From contig NZ_UHIY01000001.1 in assembly GCF_900460525.1 (NCBI RefSeq), positions 1,364,001-1,428,000 on the forward strand: 64,000 nt of DNA, in the 5' to 3' direction. The notes beneath the pieces were generated by a model that had not been told where the DNA came from, did not search any database, and worked only from the letters and a program-made list of their open reading frames with translations. Each line of letters begins with the position of its first letter. The stretch's first letter is position 1. Positions 1-7,898 of the stretch are shown here, piece after piece. Made by a program: the position numbers and the translations under genes. Source of the DNA: Yersinia kristensenii. Its GTDB lineage: Bacteria; Pseudomonadota; Gammaproteobacteria; Enterobacterales; Enterobacteriaceae.

Positions 1-1
1 C

Positions 2-694
2 GAAGAACAATTGATGACGCAACTACGAAGCCATATGCTGCAAGGGTTAATCATCACTCCGACACATAACACACGCGATAACTTACAACGTTTTACCAAT
101 ATTCCGGTCGTCGAAATTGACCGTATCTCCGGCCATGTCGGCAGCGACAGTGTCTTGCTGAATAATATGCTCGGAGTAGAAATGGCTGCGCGCCACCTGC
201 TGGAATTAAAACATGTACGCATCGCCTACATCGGCGGTAGTACACAAACCATCACCTTTGCTGAACGTCTGGCCGGTTTTCGTCAAGTGTGTCCCGCAGA
301 AACCCATACAGATGTGATTGAAATTCCAGCAACAACTTCACTGTTTTCTGATGCTTGCGAGCAAACACATCTCTTGATGTCCAGGCCAGTAACACAGCGC
401 CCAACGGCGATTATTGCGGCTAATAATGATATTGCCGCAGGAGTCGTACATGCCATTTACCAGCGCAATATCAGAATGCCCGATGAGGTTTCAGTGGTCG
501 CCTTTGACGATCCGGACTGGGCCAGCTTTTTCCCGTGCCCACTCACGACTATCCGCCAACCTGTGTATGACATGGGGAAATATGCAGCAGAGCTATTAAT
601 AGAGCGTCTACGGGGCAATATCAGCGGCACTGCCCTTTCTGAACGCTTTGATCCACAACTGATTGTACGTGCATCAACCGCTCGCCCCGACTAA
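2..694 (+). CDS. LacI-family transcriptional regulator, C-terminal part
   Basis: The reading frame is open from the window edge, so the N-terminal DNA-binding helix-turn-helix lies outside and only the effector-binding part is seen. The visible 230 residues show the periplasmic-binding-protein fold of LacI/GalR regulators: an ITPT stretch, VVEID, a central GVEMAARHLLELKH helix followed by RIAYIGG, then AIIAANNDIAAGVV and VSVVAFDDPDWASFF, ending in a typical TTIRQPVYDMG segment. It probably senses the sugar, or its phosphate, handled by the three genes that follow in the same direction after 56 bases. The regulator family is clear; the effector is not known. Confidence 0.85.
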   Translation, partial: EEQLMTQLRSHMLQGLIITPTHNTRDNLQRFTNIPVVEIDRISGHVGSDSVLLNNMLGVEMAARHLLELKHVRIAYIGGSTQTITFAERLAGFRQVCPAETHTDVIEIPATTSLFSDACEQTHLLMSRPVTQRPTAIIAANNDIAAGVVHAIYQRNIRMPDEVSVVAFDDPDWASFFPCPLTTIRQPVYDMGKYAAELLIERLRGNISGTALSERFDPQLIVRASTARPD

Positions 695-750
695 AACTGA
701 CTTTTTTGATTTTTTTAAACCAATACCTGAGAATTATTAAGGAATAAATA

Positions 751-1251
751 ATGACGGTTACCTTACACACCATTCCACTTATCGAACCCACCGCAGAGAA
801 TCTTGCCCCTTTCGCGCGTTTGGTCAGCCAACCGACAACACCGCCCACACTCGCAAGAGGTGATATTGATTGTTATCACAATATTTGCGATGCCAATGAT
901 TTCAATGAGCATCCCGTCGCCAGCTACCTGATTTGTTATCCACGCCCATTATTAATGGATCAGATAGAGCGGCATCACTTGATGGAAGAAGCTTTTATTC
1001 CCTTAAAGGGCAATAGCGTGATGGTGCTTGGTGCCCCCGGCGAGCTTGACCCGCAAAAACTGGTCGCAGTGCATATGGATGGGTCATTTGGATTGATTCT
1101 TTACCGTGATACTTGGCATTTCGCCCCTTTTGCACTGGAACACCCCGCAACTTATATGCTGTTGTCCGGTAAAGACTCAGGTCCTGATATAGAAGTAGTG
1201 GACCTCGGCCCCTACCCTATTAGTCAGCCAAAATATCAGGAGGAAAAATGA
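751..1251 (+). CDS. Ureidoglycolate lyase-family (AllA-like) protein
   Basis: A 166-residue protein with the hallmarks of the AllA/ureidoglycolate lyase cupin family: an N-terminal PLTAENFAPF-like segment (here PTAENLAPFARL), a central R-HH-EAFIPL core, and W-H-A-PF near residues 127-131. True AllA splits ureidoglycolate to glyoxylate and urea in allantoin degradation, but no purine or allantoin gene is nearby. It sits between a LacI regulator and a sugar kinase, overlaps the kinase by 4 bases (ATGA), and is therefore probably translationally coupled to it. A role on a sugar-derived acid or lactone is inferred from this context only. The start has an AAGGAATAA-type leader. Confidence 0.75.
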   Translation: MTVTLHTIPLIEPTAENLAPFARLVSQPTTPPTLARGDIDCYHNICDANDFNEHPVASYLICYPRPLLMDQIERHHLMEEAFIPLKGNSVMVLGAPGELDPQKLVAVHMDGSFGLILYRDTWHFAPFALEHPATYMLLSGKDSGPDIEVVDLGPYPISQPKYQEEK

Positions 1252-2159
1252 AACGGATTATTTGTTATGGCGAGAGCTTGATTGACTTTACGCATGACGG
1301 TCAGGCTTTTATTCCTCACCCTGGTGGCTCACCCTATAATGTGGCGGTCGCACTTGGCCGTTTGGGCACACCGGTTGATTACTGCACTCAATTGAGTACC
1401 GATATGTTCGGTAATATGTTATTGCAGCATTTACAATTAAACCACGTGGGGACGGCCACTATCAGCCGTAGCCCGGCACCTTCAACATTGGCTTTTGTCT
1501 TAACCCATCCGAATACAGAGCCAGAATACGCTTTTTATTCTCGTCAGGCCGCCGATGTTATTATTCAATCCGAGGATCTACCCGTGCCTATTGATGCAAC
1601 ATTACATCATTTTGGCTCTATTTCCTTAATGCAAGAACCCTGCGGTACAACATGGGAAAACTATTTAACACAATTGAATGGTTTTATTTCTTTTGACCCT
1701 AATATTCGCCCAAGTTTAATTCCTGATCGTCAATTTTATCTTGACCGATTTAATCGCATTACGGACCAAATACAATTACTCCGCCTCAGTTTGTCCGATC
1801 TTCAGTGGCTAGCGCCTGATGAAGCTGTTGAGCATTTCGTCAGTCGGATGTTTGCCAAAGGTATCTTGATGGTGGCCATTACCAGTGGTAGCGATGGCGC
1901 ATGGGTTTACACCCAAGAGTTAAATAAATATCAGCCAGTTACTTCAGTTGAAGTGGCTGACACCATCGGTGCTGGTGATACATTTACCGCAGGATTACTA
2001 TCAGTTTTGGTCGAGGGTATTGAAGGTAAAACGTTAGCAAAGCTGGATGACAATATACTATCGCGAGCACTGAAAACGGGCAGTATCGCTGCGGCACTAA
2101 ATTGCTGTAATAAAGGTGCAAATCCGCCAACAGCAGATGAAGTTAATAAACTGATGTAA
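1248..2159 (+). CDS. PfkB-family sugar kinase (fructokinase-like)
   Basis: 303 residues of the ribokinase/PfkB family. An N-terminal GESLIDF and HPGGSPYNVAVALGRLG match the family's substrate-binding signature 1. Near residue 240, DTIGAGDTFTAGLL is signature 2, with the catalytic Asp in GAGD. Such kinases phosphorylate fructose or related ketoses with ATP in the cytoplasm. The start codon overlaps the stop of the preceding gene, and a perfect AGGAGG lies at 1238-1243. Followed by a FucP-type permease, it likely phosphorylates the sugar that enters. The exact sugar cannot be read from sequence; fructose is only a default. Confidence 0.85.
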   Translation: MKRIICYGESLIDFTHDGQAFIPHPGGSPYNVAVALGRLGTPVDYCTQLSTDMFGNMLLQHLQLNHVGTATISRSPAPSTLAFVLTHPNTEPEYAFYSRQAADVIIQSEDLPVPIDATLHHFGSISLMQEPCGTTWENYLTQLNGFISFDPNIRPSLIPDRQFYLDRFNRITDQIQLLRLSLSDLQWLAPDEAVEHFVSRMFAKGILMVAITSGSDGAWVYTQELNKYQPVTSVEVADTIGAGDTFTAGLLSVLVEGIEGKTLAKLDDNILSRALKTGSIAAALNCCNKGANPPTADEVNKLM

Positions 2160-2174
2160 TTATTCACCCTCTCA

Positions 2175-2218
2175 CAGGTAAAAGATATGCCCTCCATGGG
2201 TAGGGTTGCTTTTACCTG
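2175..2218 (+). repeat. Intercistronic 10-bp perfect inverted repeat
   Basis: CAGGTAAAAG (2175-2184) is repeated in reverse complement at 2209-2218 between the kinase and the permease, with an inner CCCT/AGGG pair. There is no T-run, so it looks more like an mRNA-stabilising or attenuating stem-loop, or an operator, than a terminator. Confidence 0.5.
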
Positions 2219-2243
2219 AAAACAAAAATTATGGGGTAATATT

Positions 2244-3581
2244 ATGAGCATAAAAAATATGTTCATCACGCCTGATGGCAAAAACCACGGGTTTACATTC
2301 TTCTTACTTACCTGTCTCTTTTTAGTATTAGGTTTCAGTACCGGGTTAATTGATATTCTTAATAAACATTTTCAAAATACCTTGCAAGTTTCTAAAGCCG
2401 AGTCAGCATTAGTACAATTTGCCAACTATGTGGGTTATTTCGTCATGGCGATCCCTGCGGGGATATTGGCTAAGCGCTATGGATATAAAGGCGGGATTTT
2501 TATTGGCCTGGCGTTAATTGCTCTGGGGGCTTTCTGGTTTATTTCTGCAGCTAGCATCGGAGAATATTGGGCCTTTTTGGTTGGGTTATTTATTCTGGCG
2601 ACCGGCCTAACCTGCATTGAAACCATTGCGAACCCTTTTGCGACAGTGATGGGTTCGCCAGAGCAAGGTGCAGCACGTCTGAATTTATCGCAATCCTGTA
2701 CCGGTATTGGCTTGATATTTGGGCCACTTATCGGCGGACATTTTATCTTGTCAGCAACGGGCGAAGTGAACACCAGTAACGATGCTTTATTTATTCCGTA
2801 TATGGGTATTGGTTTAGCTGTCGCGATACTGGCATTGGTCTTTTTCTTTACAAAAATTCCTGATATCACCCCTGAGTCAGATATGCCTCAGGAAGGATAT
2901 GCCAAAAACAGCTCCTCTTTATGGCGACGGCCGCACTTTGTATTAGCCATTGTTGCTCAGTTCTTATATGTAGCAGGGCAAACTGGCGTATTTAGCTTCT
3001 TTATCAACTATGTTGTCGACCATTCCCCGTTATTTAGCCAAACAGTTGCTGTATTTTTACCAAATAGTTGGAGCTGGCAGTCCCCTGAAGGTTGGAAGTT
3101 TACTGAACGTGGCGCCTCACAATTATTAGCTTTCGGTGGCTTCGGGCTATTTATGATTGGCCGATTCACTGGCGGGTTATTATTGAGTAAGATTTCGGCT
3201 CACAAATTGCTGTGGATCTTTGCCGCAATCGACTGTGTACTGATGGTTATTATTATGTTTGCCGAGGGCTGGCTGGCGGTGACCTCGCTGGTGCTGAGCT
3301 TCTATTTTATGTCGATCATGTTCCCAACTATCTTTGCTCTGGGTATTTTCGGCTTGGGCGAACAAACCAAAAAAGCCTCTTCTTATATTGTGATGTCGAT
3401 TGTGGGTGGGGCCGTCATGCCAATGTTAATGGGCAGCATTGCTGATGCCTATTCAATGGCGATCGGCTTTGTCATGCCATTAGGATGCTTTGTTATCATT
3501 GGATTGTACGGGTTATTCTGGACAAAACTGCACGCGCAGAGCATCAGCCAGGCTAAAGTAATGGCGGCAAGTTCATTGTAA
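2244..3581 (+). CDS. FHS-family sugar:H+ symporter (FucP/GluP-like MFS permease)
   Basis: 445 residues with about 12 hydrophobic segments. The FucP-like layout is clear: a cytoplasmic N-terminus, FFLLTCLFLVLGFSTGLIDILN as first helix, then FANYVGYFVMAIPAGILAKRYGYKGG, and a central ETIANPFATVMG that is a strong mark of the fucose/glucose/galactose permease family. In the second half, FLYVAGQTGVFSFFINY fits the same family. It most likely imports the sugar phosphorylated by the upstream kinase, with proton symport across the inner membrane. It is the last gene of the operon, 84 bases after the kinase. The substrate is undetermined. Confidence 0.87.
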   Translation: MSIKNMFITPDGKNHGFTFFLLTCLFLVLGFSTGLIDILNKHFQNTLQVSKAESALVQFANYVGYFVMAIPAGILAKRYGYKGGIFIGLALIALGAFWFISAASIGEYWAFLVGLFILATGLTCIETIANPFATVMGSPEQGAARLNLSQSCTGIGLIFGPLIGGHFILSATGEVNTSNDALFIPYMGIGLAVAILALVFFFTKIPDITPESDMPQEGYAKNSSSLWRRPHFVLAIVAQFLYVAGQTGVFSFFINYVVDHSPLFSQTVAVFLPNSWSWQSPEGWKFTERGASQLLAFGGFGLFMIGRFTGGLLLSKISAHKLLWIFAAIDCVLMVIIMFAEGWLAVTSLVLSFYFMSIMFPTIFALGIFGLGEQTKKASSYIVMSIVGGAVMPMLMGSIADAYSMAIGFVMPLGCFVIIGLYGLFWTKLHAQSISQAKVMAASSL

Positions 3582-3614
3582 TCAAAAGAAAAATTATTAT
3601 TTTAATATGTTAAT

Positions 3615-3646
3615 GCCACCAACAGGATTCATTCTTGTCTGGTGGC
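3615..3646 (+). terminator. Stem-loop after the sugar permease operon
   Basis: GCCACC at 3615-3620 pairs with GGTGGC at 3641-3646, and ACAGGA/TCTTGT extends the stem with a bulge. It lies between two convergent genes. The T-rich context is on the minus side, so it may serve both. Confidence 0.45.
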
Positions 3647-3695
3647 TTCACTAATATATAACCATTTTTTTATCAGAATAAAGCTCATTCGCAGA

Positions 3696-4169
3696 TTATA
3701 AATAACAGAACATATCCATGCATCTAAGGTTAGTTTGTGCCAACCGTGATGGGTAGAAACTTTCACCGAGCAGAGTAAAACCGTTTTTTTCATAAAATAC
3801 CGATGCATTCGGTGTCGAGGCAAGGGTTAACTTTGTGAATCCCCGACCTCTGGCTTCCTGCTTGATAGCCTCCAAAATCCGAGATGCCATACCACGCCCT
3901 TCAAATTTTGGTAATGTGAAAATTGCTTCGACGCTACCGGATGAAAGGTCTAAAAAACCTGTAGAAACAACCAATTGGCTGATTTTATCATTAATGACAA
4001 AAAATGGATTACTCGCCACAGCCTTGGGATATCCCTCGGGCATCTGATCCGGTGTCCATGCAGTTAGTGTTCTTTCATCATACACATTTCGACACCCATG
4101 TCTGATAGCCTGGTTCCTAACCCACCATAATTGCTCGGCTTCACTCGGCGATGCTAACCTGACCTCCAT
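3696..4169 (-). CDS. GNAT-family N-acetyltransferase
   Basis: 157 residues with GNAT topology. An N-terminal EVRLASPSEAEQLWWVRNQAI leads, then the beta-4 strand SVEAIFTLPKF and motif A, EGRGMASRILEAIKQEARGRG (acetyl-CoA pyrophosphate loop R-G-x-A). Next come LTLASTPNASVFYEKNGF (beta-6, Asn/Tyr of motif B) and a C-terminal strand. It transfers an acetyl group from acetyl-CoA to an unknown amine. It stands alone, convergent with the sugar operon, and its substrate cannot be inferred. Confidence 0.8.
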   Translation of the reverse strand: MEVRLASPSEAEQLWWVRNQAIRHGCRNVYDERTLTAWTPDQMPEGYPKAVASNPFFVINDKISQLVVSTGFLDLSSGSVEAIFTLPKFEGRGMASRILEAIKQEARGRGFTKLTLASTPNASVFYEKNGFTLLGESFYPSRLAQTNLRCMDMFCYL

Positions 4170-4215
4170 CCCCCCCTCCTGTTTTTAATTGGTAGAACAG
4201 TGGCCCCAAAATGAT

Positions 4216-4250
4216 AAAAGCCCCGACTACACTCGTTAGTCAGGGCTTTT
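4216..4250. terminator. Strong symmetric stem-loop
   Basis: AAAAGCCC..GACTA pairs with TAGTC..GGGCTTTT around a short loop (one C/A mismatch), with A/T runs on both flanks. It has intrinsic-terminator shape in either direction, yet stands upstream of the GNAT gene. It could end a transcript coming from the non-coding stretch to its right, which on the minus strand would otherwise run into the GNAT gene. Confidence 0.55.
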
Positions 4251-5021
4251 AAGGTACTACACATTTAAAATTAAACATTAATCAACTTAATAACGTATTA
4301 CATATCTTGGTACTACTAATAAAGATGTACATGTTTTGCTGGAATATTTTCGTTTAGAACTAACTCTGCCCTCCAATATATTAACTGAATGGTAACATTC
4401 CCAGTTTATTACATCTAGCCATGCTTTTGATAAGACTGGCTAAATCAGTACATCACCCTCGCGATATATACTCTTTGTTACGTGGCTTTACTTTCGTCGC
4501 GATATCCTCGATCTCATACTGATGTACACAAATCGCGAACATTACTATTAACAACAAAGCCTTACATCATCGCGTGTCGTCCACAAAATGCGATTGTACA
4601 GATTTACTACGTGGCCTTAAAGCATCATCGTATGAGTCAATTATAAGAAAACTCATAGCGAATCTCACATAAAAAAATATTTCGTGACCTTTATCGCATT
4701 ATTTCAAGTTTGCTACATGGACACCGGTTAAATAAAAATTTCGCTACTCATTGCACCGGTGTTGAATCTCAATTTACGTGTTCTACATCAGATGTCAATA
4801 CTGTTTTTAAGCACATGTCTTTATTATCAGTATTATTGAGATTTTATGGTGATTTATTGATTTAGAGCGGTATAAAACCGCTCATAATCAAAGGATCATG
4901 TTATCAGCTATATTTACCCAAGGAGTCAATTAACGAGCACGAGCAACCAATAAAGATAGTAGTCATCAGCAGTTATCTAAAATCAGCTCAGAATTTTTCT
5001 AAATAAATGAAAATTCGTAAC
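4251..5021. other. AT-rich stretch without a recognisable gene
   Basis: About 770 bases with no convincing reading frame on either strand. Seen in it: a repeated ACGTGGC-like motif (near 4479, 4607 and, as ACATGG, 4715), recurrent TACATCA and TCGCGA words, a wide ACACCGGT/ACCGGTGT inverted repeat near 4722-4763, and a tight GAGCGGT/ACCGCTC hairpin at 4865-4883. It could hold a small RNA or decayed genes; nothing is identified. Confidence 0.4.
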
Positions 5022-5822
5022 CTAGGCCGCCTTAAAAAAAGCAGGATCAATGTGTTGTTCTTGTAACCATGGATGCCCCTGTAAATACTGGTAAACACTC
5101 TCACCGGGTTCTATCGGGGGATATCCATAAATTTTATCAAGTTTTTCGAGGGTTAGGTGCAACATCGGATTACGACAATAGTGAGCGATTTCTTTTGAAC
5201 CGTCTTTAATCTCTTTTTGTAGCTGTGCAATGATCCATAATGTTGGGCGCCACCAGTCGTATGCAAAGTCCACATGTTTTATCACCGATGCCGCGGTCTG
5301 ACGATTTGAAAGCATAGAAAAAAAGTTAAGGATATTATCGAGATGGAGGCGAGTGTTCCGCTCAATATCCATCATGTCATGAGGACTTTTATCTTTAAGC
5401 TCAGGCCGTAACGTTTGATAAACTAAGAGGGCAGACTCCGGAAAATTTTTGCGTTCTATAGGGAAAAGCCTGCTGGCAATATAAACCGCGTATTGCTTAT
5501 CTTTTACCGCTACCAGCAGACTTAAAAAAGCATCATCTTTCACTTTTTGGAATGACTCTGAGGTAAAAGCCAAAAATAGTTCAAAAATAGAACGCTCTAC
5601 CAATTCTTTACTGGCTCGCTCAGTTTCCAATGATTGAAAATGAAAAGTAATAATGACGCCCGTAAAAGCCAAAGCAGTAAAGAGTACATTGATAGCATTG
5701 TATATAGAGGTGGTTGGCTCCATAAACGCAGAACTAGAAATATATCGTGATAGTGGATATGCCGATAACCAAACTAAAAATATGACCATAAATATAAATA
5801 CTAAGAACTTATTACTACTCAT
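5022..5822 (-). CDS. Unknown two-TM membrane protein with cytoplasmic helical domain
   Basis: 266 residues, not recognised as a named protein. Residues 5-27 and about 42-62 form two hydrophobic segments joined by a short loop. The rest (about 200 residues) is soluble and helical, with aromatic-rich motifs ILNFFSMLSNRQ and WWRPTLWIIAQ. This layout, two N-terminal TM helices followed by an FxxxLxxxxEF-like helical domain, resembles the putAbiC/DUF4760 type of proteins linked to phage abortive infection, but I cannot confirm membership. The gene is AT-rich, stands alone, and sits next to a selC-linked accessory zone, which suggests horizontal origin. Confidence 0.6.
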   Translation of the reverse strand: MSSNKFLVFIFMVIFLVWLSAYPLSRYISSSAFMEPTTSIYNAINVLFTALAFTGVIITFHFQSLETERASKELVERSIFELFLAFTSESFQKVKDDAFLSLLVAVKDKQYAVYIASRLFPIERKNFPESALLVYQTLRPELKDKSPHDMMDIERNTRLHLDNILNFFSMLSNRQTAASVIKHVDFAYDWWRPTLWIIAQLQKEIKDGSKEIAHYCRNPMLHLTLEKLDKIYGYPPIEPGESVYQYLQGHPWLQEQHIDPAFFKAA

Positions 5823-5900
5823 TTATTTTTCCTATAAATGTGGTTATTTATCTGACTGCTGCCCTTCACCATACCTAGTACACACTCAGCTTAAATCCGA

Positions 5901-6150
5901 TTATAAGATGATTATGTCCTCCTGCCAGTGAACTACGGAAGATAAATTTTTGGTGGAGATCACTGGAGTCCCTTGCTCTATCTGTTGCGTAATCACCTGT
6001 TCATCTTGATAAAACATATCATTAAGGCTAAGGCCATAGTGTTGCTCCAGCAGAAAAACGAGCAGTTTTACTGATAAATAACAGGCACAGACAATGTGTA
6101 CTGTGGGACGTGGTTTTCTGAATAATGCAGACCGTAAATTAGCCTATGCA
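5901..6150 (-). pseudogene. Remnant of a CbtA/YeeV-type toxin gene
   Basis: No intact start is seen, but the minus-strand frame ending at 5901-5903 reads LLVFLLEQHYGLSLND, then FYQDEQVITQQIEQG. This matches the conserved core of the CbtA (YeeV/YkfI) toxin family (LLxxLLDQHYGLTLND, FADExVIxxHIExG). CbtA targets FtsZ and MreB. The match stops right after IEQG. The usual continuation (DAVNFLVEKY...) is absent and the frame ends about 22 residues later. The family recognition is from memory of the consensus; the truncation is seen directly. The break coincides with an imperfect copy of the selC 3' end. Confidence 0.6.
5951..5970 (-). repeat. Imperfect copy of the selC 3' end (att-like site)
   Basis: On the minus strand this reads GACTCCAGTGATCTCCACCA. 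The 3' end of the tRNA-Sec gene at 11003-10986 reads GACTCCTGTGATCTGCCA, so 13 of the first 14 bases agree in the same orientation, and the E. coli-type tail (TTCCGCCA) is matched almost as well. tRNA 3'-end duplications mark integrated islands, so this is a candidate distal attachment site for an element in selC. It also lies exactly where the toxin homology breaks off. Confidence 0.5.
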
Positions 6151-6464
6151 CCCCATTCCATCGCATATCATGGTGAATGAGCGCAGATCAGTAAGCATAA
6201 TGATAATAAAAATCCTAACTCCTTTATACATAACAAAAACCATAGGATGAATTGGAGCAAGCCAATAGACATAAATAAGAACATTTTCTTGATAATCTAT
6301 CATTAGAGATTAAAATCTTTGAAAGAGCACTGAATATAACGAGTGCTTTAAATATCGGTAGTAACAGTTATTGTTTATCTCGTCTTGGGTAATGATATGA
6401 AGTTGAGAGAGGGGCAGTGAATTAACTCTGCGAATCCCAAGAAATAACGATTTACGGAGATAAC

Positions 6465-7898
6465 ATGACAAAATCAGCAATGATAGTTGATGACCACCCA
6501 GCCATTCGTGCCGCCATTCGAGCGTTACTGTCACAACGCAATGAATTTTCAACTATTTATGAGTTGTCTGATGGTAGCGAAGCTTTCGAAATATTAAAAA
6601 ACAATACTATTGTTCTGGTTATTATCGATATTGAACTGCCAAATTTTGATGGTTTCTCATTGCTGAAAAAACTGCAGCAGCGAGGTTTTACCGGTAAATC
6701 GTTATTCTTGTCAGCTAAGAATGATCAGTCTTTTGCTGTTCGAGCATTACAGGCTGGCGCGAACGGCTTGATTAGTAAAAATAAAGATATTAGTGAAATT
6801 CTTTTTGCTGTACAGCGCATATTACGTGGCTATTCTTTCTTCCCATCTGAAACTTTAACTCAATTAGCCGGGCAACCTTTACGTCATGAGCTCATCAATC
6901 GGACTCACTTTTTGTCAGCATGGGGAATTAATGATTTTGGTTATCTAACCAATGGTCTGGTAAATAAACAGATTACTGATGAGATATGTATCAGTAACAA
7001 AACTGTCAGTACCTATAAAATGCATATCCTAACTAAATTAAGGCTAAATTCTGTCATTAGGCGACCCATACACAGACCCATAATTTGGTTTAGTTCAGTA
7101 ATATCTGCTTTACCACGTAGGGTATTATCACTACATCATTGGTTTTCTTTACGCATTTTATTGTACTGTTTAGTATTACTTAGCGGGCAACTTTATGCAG
7201 CCCCAATAGCGAGTCGTCAGGGATGTGATATCGGTAAGCCGCTGACGATACACAGTATTGCGAACAGTTACAGTGAAGACTTCTTACTCCCCCCGCCCAC
7301 TGACACCCGCCAAACGAACCACCGTACAGTAAAAGTGGGCGTAGTTATTGATGCCAATACCCCTTTTATTGTTAATCGCGATGATAATTCCATTGAAGGT
7401 ATTGTTGCGGATTATCTGAAAATCATCAGTGATGCCAGCCAACTCTCTTTTCAGATGATTGGTTATTGTGATTATGGTTTGGTATTGAATGCATTGGAAA
7501 ATGGCCAGGTTGATTTAATGGCCGGCACCCCGATGCCCGCTCAGCCAGGGCTCATTGCTTCCCATGCATTTTTCACTAACCGGCATGTGGAAGTTCGCAG
7601 TAAGAATTGGGACCCCACTAAACGCACCCATCCGGAAACCGTGGCCATCGTGAATAACGAACCCCTCTCTCCGGAGTTTTTATTTAACTATCATGCTGAT
7701 AAAACTGCCGTATATCCTAACCAGTTACAAGGGTTGCTGGCGGTTGCCTATGGTAATGCCGATGTATTTGTCACCAATGCCACATCAGCCAACTATTTGA
7801 TTGACCAATTACAACTGCTGACACTGCAAATTCGTAACTTTGCCCCTTATCATTCAGCCCTTACACCTTTCTGGCACTGGAAAAAAATCAAAAACTGA
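6465..7898 (+). CDS. EvgA/BvgA-type response regulator fused to N-terminal part of its sensor
   Basis: Residues 1-120 are a receiver domain (acidic pair D9-D10, phosphoacceptor D55 in VIIDIELP, Lys in LISKNK). Residues about 150-197 are a LuxR/FixJ helix-turn-helix (LVNKQITDEICISNKTVSTY). Normally such a regulator would stop about ten residues after KLRLNSVI. Here the frame runs straight on into a signal-peptide-like segment (SLRILLYCLVLLSGQLYAAP, about 228-247) and a bacterial solute-binding (SBP_bac_3) domain typical of the EvgS/BvgS sensor N-terminus. No ATG, GTG or TTG lies in this frame at the junction, so the sensor has no start of its own. The frame ends at 7898, and the rest of the sensor continues in the -1 frame. 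The start has GGAG 6 bases upstream. Confidence 0.75.
   Translation: MTKSAMIVDDHPAIRAAIRALLSQRNEFSTIYELSDGSEAFEILKNNTIVLVIIDIELPNFDGFSLLKKLQQRGFTGKSLFLSAKNDQSFAVRALQAGANGLISKNKDISEILFAVQRILRGYSFFPSETLTQLAGQPLRHELINRTHFLSAWGINDFGYLTNGLVNKQITDEICISNKTVSTYKMHILTKLRLNSVIRRPIHRPIIWFSSVISALPRRVLSLHHWFSLRILLYCLVLLSGQLYAAPIASRQGCDIGKPLTIHSIANSYSEDFLLPPPTDTRQTNHRTVKVGVVIDANTPFIVNRDDNSIEGIVADYLKIISDASQLSFQMIGYCDYGLVLNALENGQVDLMAGTPMPAQPGLIASHAFFTNRHVEVRSKNWDPTKRTHPETVAIVNNEPLSPEFLFNYHADKTAVYPNQLQGLLAVAYGNADVFVTNATSANYLIDQLQLLTLQIRNFAPYHSALTPFWHWKKIKN

Noticed and set aside
4258..5000. Possible CRISPR array in the AT-rich stretch
   Set aside because: The recurrent motifs are only 6-8 bases, imperfect and unevenly spaced; no repeat-spacer pattern exists.
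5653..5931. 92-residue plus-strand frame overlapping the unknown membrane protein gene
   Set aside because: It is mainly antisense to the better-supported gene at 5022-5822, with no family motif.
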